Assembly: GCA_964566965.1 (NCBI GenBank)
Contig: CAZMKO010000122.1
Coordinates: 1-5,211, forward strand
Direction of reading: 5' to 3'
DNA length: 5,211 nt
Origin: Oleiagrimonas sp964566965
GTDB lineage: Bacteria; Pseudomonadota; Gammaproteobacteria; Xanthomonadales; Rhodanobacteraceae
The notes under the pieces are model-generated. The model had not been told where the DNA came from. It was given only the letters and a program-made list of their open reading frames with translations, and searched no databases. Shown here piece after piece: positions 4,998 to 5,211 of the stretch. Position 1 is the stretch's first letter; every line of letters starts with the position of its first letter. A program made the translations under genes and the position numbers.

Positions 4998-5211
4998 GCC
5001 GCTGTCCACGAAGATCCGGCACCCGCGCCATTGTCGGGCCCGACATTGGCATTGCTGACACTGGCGGTGTCGTTTGCCACGTTCATGGAGGTGCTGGATC
5101 TCACCATCGTCAACGTGTCGGTGCCGCACATCGCCGGCAGCCTCGGCGTCAGTGCCCAGGAAGGCACCTGGGCGATCAGCTCCTACGCGCTGGCCAGCGC
5201 CATCATGCAGC
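4995..5211 (+). CDS. emrB: EmrB-like DHA2-family MFS multidrug transporter (5' part, cut by window end)
   Basis: Seventy-two codons and one base are visible, open to the window edge. The product begins MAAVHEDPAPAPLSGP, a short cytoplasmic tail. The first membrane helix follows (about 17-38), running into FMEVLDLTIVNVSVPHIAGSLG (30-51), the conserved first-helix motif of DHA2 transporters (LDxTIVNVxxP). GTWAISSYALASAIMQ (57-72) then begins helix 2. This lines up closely with the start of E. coli EmrB (ATFMQVLD, IAGNLG, GTWVITS). The family has about 14 helices and roughly 500 residues, and uses the proton gradient to move hydrophobic compounds. The ATG is chosen for its SD, GGAG at 4983-4986 with 8-base spacing; the only other start just upstream in frame would be the weak CTG at 4992. 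It lies in the same frame as emrA, separated by one TGA and 11 codons. The substrate cannot be read from this piece. Confidence 0.93.
   Translation, partial: MAAVHEDPAPAPLSGPTLALLTLAVSFATFMEVLDLTIVNVSVPHIAGSLGVSAQEGTWAISSYALASAIMQ

Noticed and set aside
3618..5129. Minus-strand open frame of 503 codons opposite emrA and emrB
   Set aside because: Antisense shadow of emrA and the start of emrB; low-complexity Val/Gly/Arg-rich translation with no family motif.

Overview
The window is G+C-rich bacterial DNA, most likely from a gammaproteobacterium. Gene order suggests the Xanthomonadales: a MarR-type regulator, a NodT-type outer-membrane lipoprotein, EmrA and EmrB in one operon is the emrRCAB arrangement known from Stenotrophomonas maltophilia. 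Species cannot be read from the sequence; the placement is an inference.

Layout. Positions 1-294 hold no convincing gene. They contain an intrinsic terminator pointing leftward (96-118), an 18-bp palindrome inside a larger inverted repeat (201-238), and the ribosome-binding site of the next gene. Positions 295-1314 encode a UDP-glucuronate 4-epimerase-like sugar-nucleotide epimerase, apparently transcribed alone. A 19-bp perfect inverted repeat (1352-1393) then acts as a two-way terminator, shared with a tRNA-Arg(ACG) gene on the minus strand (1397-1473). That tRNA has a near-consensus sigma-70-type promoter with a probable UP element (1524-1578). The spacer to 1721 also carries the divergent promoter/operator region of the efflux operon.

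From 1722 to the right edge runs one tightly packed plus-strand operon: emrR (repressor), emrC (outer-membrane channel lipoprotein), emrA (membrane-fusion adaptor) and the first 72 codons of emrB (DHA2-type MFS transporter, cut by the window end). emrR/emrC overlap by 4 bp and emrC/emrA by 8 bp. emrA/emrB are separated by 33 bases that contain two tiny ORFs linked by overlapping stop/start codons. Together the products would form a three-part proton-driven pump carrying hydrophobic toxic compounds from the inner membrane to the outside, with EmrR repressing until a ligand binds.

The protein-coding content belongs to known families; no wholly new system is evident. The less ordinary signals are the stop/start relay between emrA and emrB, the SD-less emrR start embedded in its own operator, the orphan minus-strand terminator with a possible small RNA, and the repeat structure in the tRNA leader.
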